A DNA stretch of 64,000 bases from Dechloromonas sp. HYN0024 (GTDB lineage Bacteria > Pseudomonadota > Gammaproteobacteria > Burkholderiales > Rhodocyclaceae), in assembly GCF_003441615.1 (NCBI RefSeq), contig NZ_CP031842.1, positions 434,001 through 498,000 on the forward strand, given 5' to 3'. The notes beneath the pieces were generated by a model that ran no database searches, had not been told where the DNA came from, and worked only from the letters and a program-made list of their open reading frames with translations. Of this stretch, positions 46,724-56,200 are shown in pieces. Both the position numbers and the translations under genes were made by a program. The number at the start of each line of letters is the position of its first letter. The stretch's first letter is position 1.

Positions 46724-47635
46724 TTACAGCCCTTCCGTAAGTGTGCCGCTGACTTCCGGCCTATTCAGTTCATCGACGAACCATTGAAGCGCCCTGCCAT
46801 CCTGTCGGGTTCGCCATGCCGTGTGTAAGGGGATGGCCGGGCGGGGATTGGCCAGTTGTCGTTCAACCAGTCGCCCGGCGGCGATTTCCGGTTCGGCCAG
46901 CCAGCAGGGAAGGTGGCCGATGCCGAGTCCGGCTACCTGAGCGGCTACCTTGGCGCGGATGTCGGGGACGCGCAGGGTGTCCTGTCCCTCAAGCAGGCCG
47001 ATGGTGCGGGCATCTAGTTCCTGCGAGGTGTCGGCAACGACGACGGCGCGGTGGCGGAGCAGTTGGCTGGCCGGGATGATGCCTTCCCAGGCGGTCAGCG
47101 GGTGGTCCGGGGCAATGGCGAAAACGAAATGGGTGCGCGGGCAAAGTGGGCGGGTGGCGATGCCGCTGCGCGAGGGCGGGTCGCCCGGCGCCCCGATGGC
47201 CAGGTCGGCGCGGCCGGTGGCGAGCGCATCCCAGGTGCCGCCAAGCACCTCGCCGGAGAGTTTGATCTGGGTGCCGCAACCAGCAGCATAGAAACGCTTG
47301 AGCAAGGGAAAGAAGCGGTCAATCGGAATGACCGCGTCGATGGCGATGCGTAGTTCGGCCTCCCAGCCGTCGGCGATCCGTTGGACGCGGCGTTCCAGTT
47401 CGCTGGCGGCGCGCAGCAGGTGGCGGCCATCATCGAGCAGGGTGCGCCCGGCCTCGTTGAGCGTAGCGCGGCGACCTTCGCGCTGGAAAAGCGTGATGCC
47501 GAGATCGCCTTCCAGTTTGGCGATGGCATGTGATAGCGCCGAGGGGACGCGGTGCAGCGAAGCAGCCGCGGCGGTGAAACTGCCGTGGCGTTCAATGGCG
47601 TCGAGAATGAGCAGCAGATCGAGCGATATTTTCAT
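46724..47635 (-). CDS. LysR-family regulator
   Basis: 303 residues. HTH at the N-terminus (LLLILDAIERHGSFTAAAAS, then RVPSALSHAIAKLEGDLGIT) and a substrate-binding domain from about residue 90 (LRIAIDAVIPIDRFFPLLKR). Pattern is the common LysR type found divergent from pirin/quinone-reductase pairs, which are likely its targets. The divergent gap (47636-47740) holds a strong palindrome. Confidence 0.88.
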   Translation of the reverse strand: MKISLDLLLILDAIERHGSFTAAAASLHRVPSALSHAIAKLEGDLGITLFQREGRRATLNEAGRTLLDDGRHLLRAASELERRVQRIADGWEAELRIAIDAVIPIDRFFPLLKRFYAAGCGTQIKLSGEVLGGTWDALATGRADLAIGAPGDPPSRSGIATRPLCPRTHFVFAIAPDHPLTAWEGIIPASQLLRHRAVVVADTSQELDARTIGLLEGQDTLRVPDIRAKVAAQVAGLGIGHLPCWLAEPEIAAGRLVERQLANPRPAIPLHTAWRTRQDGRALQWFVDELNRPEVSGTLTEGL

Positions 47636-47691
47636 GTGAAAAATATTAAACGATAGTGTCGCAATTATTCGCTATTTATTGATGAACTCAA

Positions 47692-47713
47692 TGATTAGTA
47701 TGGCGACTAATCA
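47692..47713. promoter_or_regulatory. Candidate LysR operator
   Basis: TGATTAGT-ATGGCG-ACTAATCA: perfect 8-bp half sites 6 bp apart, 28 bp before the pirin ATG and 57 bp from the LysR start. A second, partial symmetry ATTGA-N5-TCAAT lies at 47678-47692. Both sit where a divergent LysR protein should bind. Confidence 0.5.
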
Positions 47714-47740
47714 GTACGATTCATTCACAAGGAAACTCAA

Positions 47741-48448
47741 ATGATCCAGGTTCGACCTTCTGCCGCGCGCGGCTATGCCGATCATGGCTGGTTGCGCGCC
47801 CGCCACAGTTTTTCCTTTGCCGATTATTACGACGCCGACGAAATGGGCTGGGGCGCGCTGCGCGTGATCAATGAGGATCGCGTTGCGCCCGGCACTGGTT
47901 TTGGTCGCCACGGCCATCGCGACATGGAAATCGTCACCTACATTCTGTCGGGTGCGCTCGAGCATCAGGACAGTCTGGGGCATGGTGGCATCATCCGGCG
48001 CGGCGAAGTGCAGCGCATGACGGCTGGCAAGGGCATCCTGCACAGCGAATTCAACCCGTCGCCGGATGAGGAAACGCATCTGCTGCAAATCTGGATCGAG
48101 CCGGCGCAGCGCGGTACGCCGGCCAGCTATGAGCAACAGGCGCTGCCGCTCGACGAGTTGCGCGGTCGCTGGCGGCTGGTCGCCTCGCCGGATGGGGCTG
48201 ATGGCAGTACTACCATCGGTCAGGATGCCCGCCTCTGGGCGACCGTCGTGGCACCGGGTGAGGGCATTGAATATGCCCTGCCGACGGGCCGGCTGGCCTA
48301 CGTGCAGGTCATTTATGGTCAACTGACATTGAATGGCGAAGCCCTGGCAGCCGGTGACGGCGCCAAGATTGTCGATGAATCGACGCTGAAATTTTTGGCG
48401 AGTGAAGAGGCGGAATTTCTGCTTTTTGACCTGCCGCCCGTTGCCTGA
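47741..48448 (+). CDS. Pirin-family protein (YhaK type)
   Basis: 235 residues, bicupin. Metal-site residues of pirins are kept: GFGRHGHRDMEIVTYILSGA (two His) and GKGILHSEFNPSPDE (His, Glu). Some bacterial pirins are quercetin 2,3-dioxygenases; others (YhaK) act as redox sensors; sequence alone does not decide. AAGGAAAC precedes the ATG. Followed after 33 bp by a flavodoxin-type quinone reductase gene. Confidence 0.9.
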   Translation: MIQVRPSAARGYADHGWLRARHSFSFADYYDADEMGWGALRVINEDRVAPGTGFGRHGHRDMEIVTYILSGALEHQDSLGHGGIIRRGEVQRMTAGKGILHSEFNPSPDEETHLLQIWIEPAQRGTPASYEQQALPLDELRGRWRLVASPDGADGSTTIGQDARLWATVVAPGEGIEYALPTGRLAYVQVIYGQLTLNGEALAAGDGAKIVDESTLKFLASEEAEFLLFDLPPVA

Positions 48449-48481
48449 CCCCACCCCAATAGACTCCAAAAGGAAAACACC

Positions 48482-49036
48482 ATGACCAAGACAGTTGTCG
48501 TTTATCACTCCGGCTACGGCCATACCAAACGTGTTGCCGAAGCGGTCGCCGAAGGTGCTGCCGGCGAACTGCTCGTCATCGATGCCGAAGGAAATCTGCC
48601 CGACGGCGGCTGGGAAAAGCTGGCCGCCGCCGATGCCATCATTTTTGGCACGCCAACCTACATGGGCGGTCCGAGCTGGCAGTTCAAGAAATTTGCCGAT
48701 GCTTCGTCCAAGCCCTGGTACGGCCGCGCCTGGCAGGACAAGGTATTCGGCGGTTTCACGAACAGCGCCAGCCCGGTTGGTGACAAAGGGGCGACGATGA
48801 TCCAGTTGCAGACGCTGGCCTCACAGCATGGCGGCCTGTGGGTCAGCCTCGGCCTGTTGCCGGCCAATAGCAAGGCGGCCACGCATGCCGATGTGAACCA
48901 TCTGGGCGGTTCCGTCGGCCTGCTCGTCCGCTCGCCATCCGATGCCAGTGTTGATGAAATTCCGTCCGGTGATCTCGATACTGCCAAGCGCTACGGTCAG
49001 CGCGTCGCTGATATTGCGCGCCGTCTGAAAGCTTAA
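48482..49036 (+). CDS. Flavodoxin-fold NAD(P)H:quinone oxidoreductase (WrbA-like)
   Basis: 184 residues. FMN-binding loop VYHSGYGHTKRVAEAVAEGA at the N-terminus and the second FMN loop IFGTPTYMGGPSWQFKKFAD are typical of the WrbA/KefF-like group. Expected to reduce quinones by two electrons, guarding against oxidative stress. Cotranscription with the pirin gene is likely; AAAAGGAAAAC precedes the ATG. GC-rich dyad symmetry after the stop (49042-49065) may end the transcript. Confidence 0.88.
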   Translation: MTKTVVVYHSGYGHTKRVAEAVAEGAAGELLVIDAEGNLPDGGWEKLAAADAIIFGTPTYMGGPSWQFKKFADASSKPWYGRAWQDKVFGGFTNSASPVGDKGATMIQLQTLASQHGGLWVSLGLLPANSKAATHADVNHLGGSVGLLVRSPSDASVDEIPSGDLDTAKRYGQRVADIARRLKA

Positions 49037-49112
49037 AGGCTGATCCGGGCGGCCCGGCCCGGGTCGCCCACTGCTATAGTGCGATTATTCCCCTTCGCTC
49101 CGGAGTGATCGC

Positions 49113-49913
49113 ATGGCGCTGACTACCTCCCTGGCCGACCTGTCCATTCTCCTTGTCGAGCCGTCCCATATGCAGGCGCTTCTGGTCGGCCGCATGCTTG
49201 AGCACCAGGGTGTCAGGAAAGTCACGACGGTGGAAACGGCCAGTGCGGCACTGGCTTCGCTGAAGTCGACAAGTGCTGGCGTCATCGTCATCAGCAGCCT
49301 CTACCTGCCCGATATGCCGGGGACCGAACTGGTCGCGGCCATGCGCGCCGAGCCGGATTTTGAAACGGTACCCTTCATTCTCGTGTCCAGCGAGACCCGT
49401 CCGCAGGTACTTGAGCCGGTGCGCCAGTCCGGTGCCTGCAGCATTGTGGCCAAGCCCTTCAACGAACAGCAGTTGTCTCGTGCGCTCTATGCTGCGGCTG
49501 ATTACCTGAACCCCCCGGAAGATCTCGACGTCTCGGAAATCGAAAACCTGCGCGTCCTTGTGGTCGACGACAGTCTGGCCTCGCGCCGCCATCTGCACCG
49601 GCTGCTGACCGAGTTAGGCATTGAGCGCATCACCGAGGCGGTCAATGGTAAGGACGCGGTAACCTACCTCGAGCAGGCCATGGTCGATCTGGTCATTACC
49701 GACTACAACATGCCGGAAATGGACGGTCGCGAACTGACCGAATATATCCGTACGCAAAGCTGGCAGGCCGAGGTGCCGGTGCTGATGGTGACCAGCGAGC
49801 AGAATATGGGGCGTCTGGCTGCAGTCGAGCGGGCCGGCGTTTCGGCGATCTGCGACAAGCCCTTCGAGGCCGGCAGCATTCGCCGCCTGATCAGCGACGC
49901 CTTGACGCGATAA
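49113..49913 (+). CDS. Double receiver-domain protein (pseudo-REC plus REC)
   Basis: 266 residues made of two response-regulator receiver domains and no output domain. REC1 (residues ~10-125) has Ser62 where the phospho-acceptor Asp should be (VIVISSLYLPDMPG), and a Glu-Pro pair in place of the usual acidic pair, so it is a pseudo-receiver; its late Lys is kept (VAKPF). REC2 (~145-262) is intact: LVVDDSLASRRHL, VITDYNMPEMDGREL, and ICDKPFEAGS. GGAG precedes the ATG. No adjacent kinase gene. The 3' end overlaps the convergent membrane-protein gene by 23 bp. Confidence 0.88.
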   Translation: MALTTSLADLSILLVEPSHMQALLVGRMLEHQGVRKVTTVETASAALASLKSTSAGVIVISSLYLPDMPGTELVAAMRAEPDFETVPFILVSSETRPQVLEPVRQSGACSIVAKPFNEQQLSRALYAAADYLNPPEDLDVSEIENLRVLVVDDSLASRRHLHRLLTELGIERITEAVNGKDAVTYLEQAMVDLVITDYNMPEMDGRELTEYIRTQSWQAEVPVLMVTSEQNMGRLAAVERAGVSAICDKPFEAGSIRRLISDALTR

Positions 49914-50439
49914 GGCGGATGGCCTGCTGGCGGACGACGATGATCAGGGCCAGCAGGACGAGGAGCGGGTCGAGCAGGACATCCCATAGATTGGTAAAAA
50001 CGCCGCTGGCGTAGCCGGCCAGGTCGACGGCGAGTATCGCCAGCCAGACATCCTGCCGCTGCCACCACAAGGCGACACCCAGTGGCAGCAGCGCCGCAAG
50101 GAGCAGTCCTGGCTGGTAGCCGATGGCATAAGGATCGAACGTTCCCAGGCCGAGCGACAGCGCGTAAAAGGGCAGGGCAAAGGCGAGCAGGCCGATGGCC
50201 TGGCGCTGGCTCAGGGGCGATGGGCCGCGGTCGGCCAGGTGCAGCACGGCGAGGGCCAGCAGCGTCAGCGATGGAGTCCCGAACAGTGCGTGCATGCCCG
50301 GCGCAATGCCGACCAGCAGGGAGAGCGTGGTCGCCGCCAGTGCTACCCGGGCGCGCAGGTCGCCAAACGGTATCAGTACCGCCAGGGCACCGAACAGTAC
50401 GCTATGGGCGAGGAGGCCGTAGGCGGCGAGGGCGTTCAT
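49891..50439 (-). CDS. Predicted polytopic membrane protein
   Basis: 182 residues, about six transmembrane helices (for example VLFGALAVLIPFGDLRARVA and LLDPLLVLLALIIVVRQQAI), with a basic C-terminus (RLIASRRR). No named family recognised. Its ATG overlaps the stop of the sialidase-like gene by 4 bp, so the two are coupled; a role in moving or sensing the product of that enzyme is only a guess. Confidence 0.65.
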   Translation of the reverse strand: MNALAAYGLLAHSVLFGALAVLIPFGDLRARVALAATTLSLLVGIAPGMHALFGTPSLTLLALAVLHLADRGPSPLSQRQAIGLLAFALPFYALSLGLGTFDPYAIGYQPGLLLAALLPLGVALWWQRQDVWLAILAVDLAGYASGVFTNLWDVLLDPLLVLLALIIVVRQQAIRLIASRRR

Positions 50440-51533
50440 GGCTGGCCTCCATCGATCCAGGCTTCGCTGAACACGGCATGCTTGATGCCCTGCTGCCGCC
50501 AGTCGTAAGCCAGATGGATGCGGCCGTCGCTGCCCAGGAACAGGGACGGGTTGCCGTAGTCAGCACCGCCGTCCGGGGCCGTTTCGACCGTGCGCTTTTC
50601 CTGCCAGGTTCTGCCTTGATCGGCCGATAGCCAGAGCATGATGGCCTGACGACCGGTCGGCGGATTGCCGGCCAGGAGCAGGCGGCCACTTTTCAGGCGA
50701 AGGAGGGCGATCGGGGCGCTGGGATGAGTCATGGTCAGGGCTTCGCCGGCCTGCCAGTGCTGGCCGCCATCCCCTGTTCTTGCAATCCGGAGGCTGTCGG
50801 GGGTCGATCCGGCATCGCGTAATATCGCCATGGCCTGTTGATCGTCGAGGATGGCAATGGCCGGCTGTTGCCGGCCAGGCAGGCGAGTCTTGTCGACTAT
50901 CTGGCCGGTCGACGACAGGCGCAGCCATTCGCCCGGTTGGCCGATCAGGTCATGTCTGATCGGCAGCCCCAGCCCGCCGTCGGCCAGCGGCAGAGGGCCG
51001 CTGCGTACGGCACCGCCAAAGTTGGCAAGCGGCGACGTTTGCAAACGGGTGGGTTTGGTCCAGGTCTTGCCGCCATCGGTCGAAACGCTGTGATTGATCG
51101 AGCTGCCCAGCGTCCTGCTGGCATACCACAGGTGTAGCCAGCTGCCTTCGGCATGCAGCACCGGGGCACCAAGCTCGCCGACCTGGGCGAAGGTGCCGCC
51201 CGCCGTACTGGCCTGGCTGGCGATGATCACCGGGGGGCGCCAGCCAGCGCGCTCGCGGATAGTGAAGCGCACACTCATCGCATCGGCGGGGCCGGCCAGC
51301 CAGACCGCAGCCAGGCGGCCATCGGGCAAGGCGGTTAGATGGGGGGTGGCGGCCGATTCGTTGTCGCGCCACAACATTTCATTGACGAAGAGGGCCGGCA
51401 GCGTTGATGGCATGGCAGCTGCCGGTGGCAGAAAAACCGTTGCGCCAGTATTCGGCGCCCGCCAGTAAGCGCCAGCGAGGGCGCCCATGAAGAGCAGCAG
51501 GAGAAGGGGGCGGGTGGAAATCGGCATGGGCAT
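50436..51533 (-). CDS. Sialidase-like (BNR/Asp-box) exported protein
   Basis: 365 residues from the ATG at 51533 (an ATG two codons on is also possible; no clear ribosome site). N-terminal membrane anchor or signal (RPLLLLLFMGALAGAYW). Six-bladed propeller type with three Asp-boxes: SVSTDGGKTWTKP, RTGDGGQHWQAG and LSADQGRTWQEK. Catalytic-type Arg/Glu/Tyr positions are plausible (MSVRFTIRER, ADYGNPSLFLGSDGRIHLAY). Resembles the exo-alpha-sialidase-like family; substrate unknown. Overlaps the membrane-protein gene. Confidence 0.75.
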   Translation of the reverse strand: MPMPISTRPLLLLLFMGALAGAYWRAPNTGATVFLPPAAAMPSTLPALFVNEMLWRDNESAATPHLTALPDGRLAAVWLAGPADAMSVRFTIRERAGWRPPVIIASQASTAGGTFAQVGELGAPVLHAEGSWLHLWYASRTLGSSINHSVSTDGGKTWTKPTRLQTSPLANFGGAVRSGPLPLADGGLGLPIRHDLIGQPGEWLRLSSTGQIVDKTRLPGRQQPAIAILDDQQAMAILRDAGSTPDSLRIARTGDGGQHWQAGEALTMTHPSAPIALLRLKSGRLLLAGNPPTGRQAIMLWLSADQGRTWQEKRTVETAPDGGADYGNPSLFLGSDGRIHLAYDWRQQGIKHAVFSEAWIDGGQP

Positions 51534-51558
51534 CGGCCGGGATTCTAACCCGCCCAGG

Positions 51559-52347
51559 TCAGCAGCCCTTGTACTCGGGCTTGCGCTTCTGCATGAAGGC
51601 GTCGATACCTTCGCCGGCATCTTCGCTCATCATGTTGCAGGCCATCACCTCGCCCGCGTAGTCATAGGCTTCGCCCAGACCCATTTCCAGCTGCTTGTAG
51701 AACATGCCCTTGCCCATGCGAATGGCGACGGCGCTCTTGCCAAGGATACTGCCGGCCAGTCGTTCGATTTCGGCATCCAGCGCATCGGTCGGGACGACGC
51801 GATTGACCAGCCCCTTGGCGCGGGCTTCCATGGCATCAATGAACTCCCCGGTGAGCAGCATTTCGAGCGCCGCCTTGCGGCCAAGGTTGCGGGCCAGGCC
51901 AACGGCCGGGGTCGAGCAGAAAAGACCGACGTTGATGCCGGAAACGGCGAACTTGGCGACATCGGCGGCAACGGCAAGGTCACACATCGAGACGAGCTGG
52001 CAACCGGCGGCGGTGGCAATGCCATGAACACGGGCGATAACCGGCTGTGGCATGCGGGTAATGCTGAGCATCAATTCGCCGCACTGCTTGAACAGCGCCT
52101 GCATGAACGCCTTGCTGTGATTGCCACGCATTTCCTTGAGATCGTGGCCGGCGCAAAAAGCCTTGCCGGCTCCGGCGATGACGACGACACGGACGCTGTC
52201 CGAGGCAGCGATGGCGTCGAGTTCGCTCTGGATGGCGGTCAGCATGTCTTTTGACAGCGAGTTGAACTGGCCGGGACGGTTGAGGGTCAGGGTGGTCAGG
52301 CCGTCGGCACGGTCGCTGCGCAGGACGAGAGGTTCTTCTTGGCTCAT
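51559..52347 (-). CDS. Crotonase-fold protein, ECHDC3-like
   Basis: 262 residues, full-length enoyl-CoA hydratase/isomerase fold with oxyanion-hole segments GKAFCAGHDLKEMRGNH and ATAAGCQLVSMCDLAVAA. The two catalytic glutamates of true hydratases are replaced: Gln in AAGCQLV and Gly in AVSGINVGLF. The pattern GCQLV..CDLAVA and VGLFCSTPAVGLAR, with a C-terminal FMQKRKPEYKG, matches the ECHDC3 branch, whose activity is not firmly known. So general pipelines will call it enoyl-CoA hydratase, but that activity is doubtful. Upstream of the sialidase-like gene by 25 bp. Confidence 0.85.
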   Translation of the reverse strand: MSQEEPLVLRSDRADGLTTLTLNRPGQFNSLSKDMLTAIQSELDAIAASDSVRVVVIAGAGKAFCAGHDLKEMRGNHSKAFMQALFKQCGELMLSITRMPQPVIARVHGIATAAGCQLVSMCDLAVAADVAKFAVSGINVGLFCSTPAVGLARNLGRKAALEMLLTGEFIDAMEARAKGLVNRVVPTDALDAEIERLAGSILGKSAVAIRMGKGMFYKQLEMGLGEAYDYAGEVMACNMMSEDAGEGIDAFMQKRKPEYKGC

Positions 52348-52466
52348 GCATTGTCTCCAGATGGTTTTTATTCGAAGCCGCTAATCTAGCTGATGGCTGG
52401 ACAAAATGTAATTGTCGCCAGGAATGTTTCACCGTGAAATACTGTGTTCAAAAAGAGGGGGCGAAC

Positions 52467-53162
52467 ATGGTGGAGAGTGAACTTTTCAGTACCATCCTGC
52501 GTCTGACCCTGGCCCTGGCGGCCGGCGGTCTGGTCGGCCTGGAACGCAGTTTCCATGGACGCCCGGCGGGTTTTCGCGAACATACGCTGGTTTGTATTTC
52601 GGCCTGCATGCTCATGCTGCTGGCCGACTACCATGTGCTTCGCGCCGCTGCCGCAGGACATTCCGATGCTTTTCTTGATCCGACCCGGATGGCCCAGGGC
52701 ATCATGACCGGTATTGGCTTTCTCGGGGCCGGCGCCATCGTCAAGGAAGGCTTTGCCATCCGCGGCCTGACCACGGCGGCTTCAATCTGGATGATTGCCG
52801 CCATCGGCATCATGATCGGCATGGGCTATTACGTGGCGGCTGGTGCCGCCACCTTTGCCACCTTCAACATCAATTACGTGTTCCGGCTGATCGAGGGGCG
52901 CATGAACCTTGAGTCCTATGCCCACTTTCATGTCCGGTTTGCGCGTGGCGAGGCACCGTCTGAACGTGATTTGCGCGTCATTCTTGCCGATTGCGGCTGC
53001 GAACCCTCGGGCATCAGCTACGGGTTGGTGGGCGAAGGGCGCTGGTTTGAATACCAGTCGCTGATCAAGACCCTCGGCAAGGAAAACCTCAATAAGCTGG
53101 CCGACAGGCTGTCGGCCAATCCCTACGTGATCGAGTTCGGCATCGCCCCGCGCGGCGACTAA
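52467..53162 (+). CDS. MgtC/SapB family inner-membrane protein (copy 2)
   Basis: 231 residues from the ATG at 52467, with AGAGGGGG upstream; an earlier in-frame start is unlikely. Same architecture as the copy at 22745: LAAGGLVGLERSFHGRPAGF, then GIMTGIGFLGAGAIVKEGFA and LTTAASIWMIAAIGIMIGMG, followed by a soluble ACT-like C-terminal domain with Cys-Gly-Cys near residue 177. The two copies are related but not recent duplicates. Lies 55 bp before dnaE. Confidence 0.85.
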   Translation: MVESELFSTILRLTLALAAGGLVGLERSFHGRPAGFREHTLVCISACMLMLLADYHVLRAAAAGHSDAFLDPTRMAQGIMTGIGFLGAGAIVKEGFAIRGLTTAASIWMIAAIGIMIGMGYYVAAGAATFATFNINYVFRLIEGRMNLESYAHFHVRFARGEAPSERDLRVILADCGCEPSGISYGLVGEGRWFEYQSLIKTLGKENLNKLADRLSANPYVIEFGIAPRGD

Positions 53163-53217
53163 GCCGTAGCGACCGGGAGTTCTGCAGGGGGGCGAGCCCC
53201 GGGGTAAAATTGCGCCC

Positions 53218-56200
53218 ATGAATTCCCCCCGCTACGTCCACCTCCGCCTCCATTCCGAATACTCCGTCACCGATGGCATCGTGCGCATTGGCGATGCCGT
53301 CAAGCGGGCGGCCGGGGATGGCATGCCGGCGATGGCGCTGACTGATCTCGGCAATCTGTTCGGGCTGGTCAAGTTCTACACCGGGGCGCGCGGCAAGGGG
53401 GTCAAGCCGATTGCCGGGGCGGATGTGTGGATTGCCAACCCGGAGTCGCCGGAAGATGCCTATCGCCTTCTCCTGCTGGCCCGCAATCGGCGTGGCTATC
53501 AGCAGCTGTGCGAATTGCTGACCCGCGCCTATCTGGTCGAAGGCCGGCGCGACCGGGCGGAAATTCACCGCGACTGGTTTGGCGAGGTTGGGAGCGATGG
53601 TTTGATTGCCCTCTCCGGCGCGCATTTGGGTGATGTCGGCGAAGCCTTGCTCAACGGCAATTTCGATCTGGCCGGTGAGCGGGCGAAGTCCTGGGAAGCG
53701 ATGTTCCCCGGTGCTTTCTATCTCGAAGTGCAGCGTTACGGGCAAGCCCAGCAGGAGGCGATTGTCCAGCAGACCGCCGATCTGGCTGGCGAGACGGGGA
53801 TTCCGCTGGTTGCCACGCACCCGATCCAGTTCATGAACCGCGACGACTTCCGCGCCCACGAAGCACGGGTCTGCATCGCCGAGGGCTACGTGCTGGGTGA
53901 TACGCGGCGGCCAAAAACCTATACCGAGGAGCAGTATTTCAAGACGCAGGCCGAGATGGCCGAGCTGTTTGCCGATCTGCCCGAGGCGCTGGAAAATTCG
54001 CTGGAAATTGCCCGTCGGTGCAATATCGAAATGACGCTGGGCAAGAACTTCCTGCCTGATTTCCCGATTCCGCCGGGCATGACCATCGACGAATTTCTCG
54101 TCGACGAGGCGAAGAAGGGGCTGGAGGTCCGCCTCGCGGAGTTGTATCCCGATCCCGAAGAGCGCCTGAAGCGCCGGCCGGAATACGACGACCGCCTGGT
54201 TTTCGAGTGCAATACCATTGTCCAGATGGGCTTCCCCGGCTACTTCCTGATCGTGGCCGACTTTATCAACTGGGCCAAGAACAACGGCGTCCCGGTTGGT
54301 CCCGGCCGGGGTTCAGGCGCGGGCTCGCTGGTCGCCTACAGTCTGCGCATTACCGACCTCGATCCGCTCGCCTACGCGCTCCTTTTTGAGCGCTTCCTCA
54401 ACCCGGAACGGGTGTCGATGCCCGACTTCGACATCGACTTCTGTCAGGACAACCGCTGGCGCGTCATTGAATACGTGCGCGGCCATTACGGCGCCGATGC
54501 GGTGAGCCAGATCGCCACCTTCGGCACCATGTCCTCGAAGGCGGTGATCCGCGACGTCGGGCGCGTTTTCGGCATGCCCTATTCGATGTGCGACCGGATT
54601 TCGAAGCTCATCCCGATCGTCCAGAACAAGCCCGTTTCGCTCGCCGAGGCGCTCGAACAGGAGCCGCAGCTCAAGGAGATGATGCAGGGCGACGGCGACG
54701 GCGAAACCATCCGCGAACTGTTCGACCTGGCCAGCCGCCTTGAGGACTTGACGCGCAATGTCGGCATGCACGCCGGCGGCGTACTTATTGCGCCCGGCAA
54801 GATCACCGACTTTTGCCCGATTTATCAGGCCACCGGCAGCGATGCCTCGCCCGTCTCGCAGTTCGACAAGGATGACGTTGAAAAGGCCGGCCTCGTCAAA
54901 TTCGACTTCCTGGGCCTGCGCAACCTGACGATTATCGAGCTGGCGGTCGAATACATTCGCCGGATGACCGGCGAGAAGCTCGACCTCATGTCGCTCGGCT
55001 TCACCGACCCGGCGGCTTACCAGATTCTCAAGGACGCCAATACGACGGCGATCTTCCAGGTTGAATCGGAGGGCATGAAGAAGCTCCTGAAGAAGCTGGC
55101 GCCCGACCGTTTCGAAGACATCATCGCTGTGCTCGCGCTCTATCGTCCCGGCCCGCTCGGTTCCGGCATGGTCGACGACTTCATCCTGCGAAAGAAGGGC
55201 CAGCAGAAAATCGACTATTTCCACCCCGACCTGACCGCTTGCCTGTCGCCGACCTACGGCGTCATCGTGTACCAGGAACAGGTGATGCAGATCTCGCAGA
55301 TCATCGGCGGCTACACGCTGGGTGGTGCCGACATGCTGCGGCGGGCGATGGGCAAGAAGAAGGCCGAGGAAATGGCCCTGCACCGCGAGACCATCGCGGC
55401 CGGGGCCAAGGAAAAGGGTTACGACCCCAAACTCGCCGAGCAGTTGTTCGACCTGATGACCAAGTTCGCGGAATACGGCTTCAACAAGTCGCACACCGCC
55501 GCCTACGCCGTTGTCACCTATCACACCGCCTGGCTCAAGGCCCACCACTGCGCCGCCTTCATGGCGGCGACGATGTCCTCCGACCTCGATAACACCGATT
55601 CGGTGAAGATCTTTTACGAAGACACCATCGCCAACAAGATCAAGGTGCTCGGGCCGGACGTCAATGTCTCGAATTACCGTTTCGAGCCGGTCGATCGCAG
55701 CACCATCCGCTACGGTCTGGGGGCGGTCAAGGGCACCGGCGAGCAGGCCGTCAATGTGATCCTCAAGGCCCGCGAGACGGACGGGCCGTTCAAGGACCTC
55801 TTCGATTTTTGCCAGCGGTGCGACAAGCGCATGGTCAATCGCCGCACCATCGAGGCCCTGATCAAGGCCGGCGCCTTCGACGCCATCGCACCCGAGATCG
55901 CACCCGGTCAGGGAGCCGACCGCTGCAAGCTGCTGGCGACGGTGGGCATTGCCATGGACTTTGCCGAGCAGACCGAACGCAATGCCATGCAGACCAGCCT
56001 GTTCGACATGCCCGACGTGGCCGAGGAGCATGCGCCGGAATACATTGCTGTTCGGCCCTGGGACGAAAAGACCCGGCTCATGGAGGAGAAGACGGCGCTC
56101 GGGTTTTTCTTTTCAGGGCACCCCTACAATACCTGCAAGAAAGAACTGTCGCGCTTTGTTCGGCGGCCACTCAACCGACTCGAGCCGGCCAAGGAACTTA

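Noticed and set aside
54313..56031. 572-codon minus-strand frame inside dnaE
   Set aside because: Shadow of dnaE with typical antisense composition and no domain.
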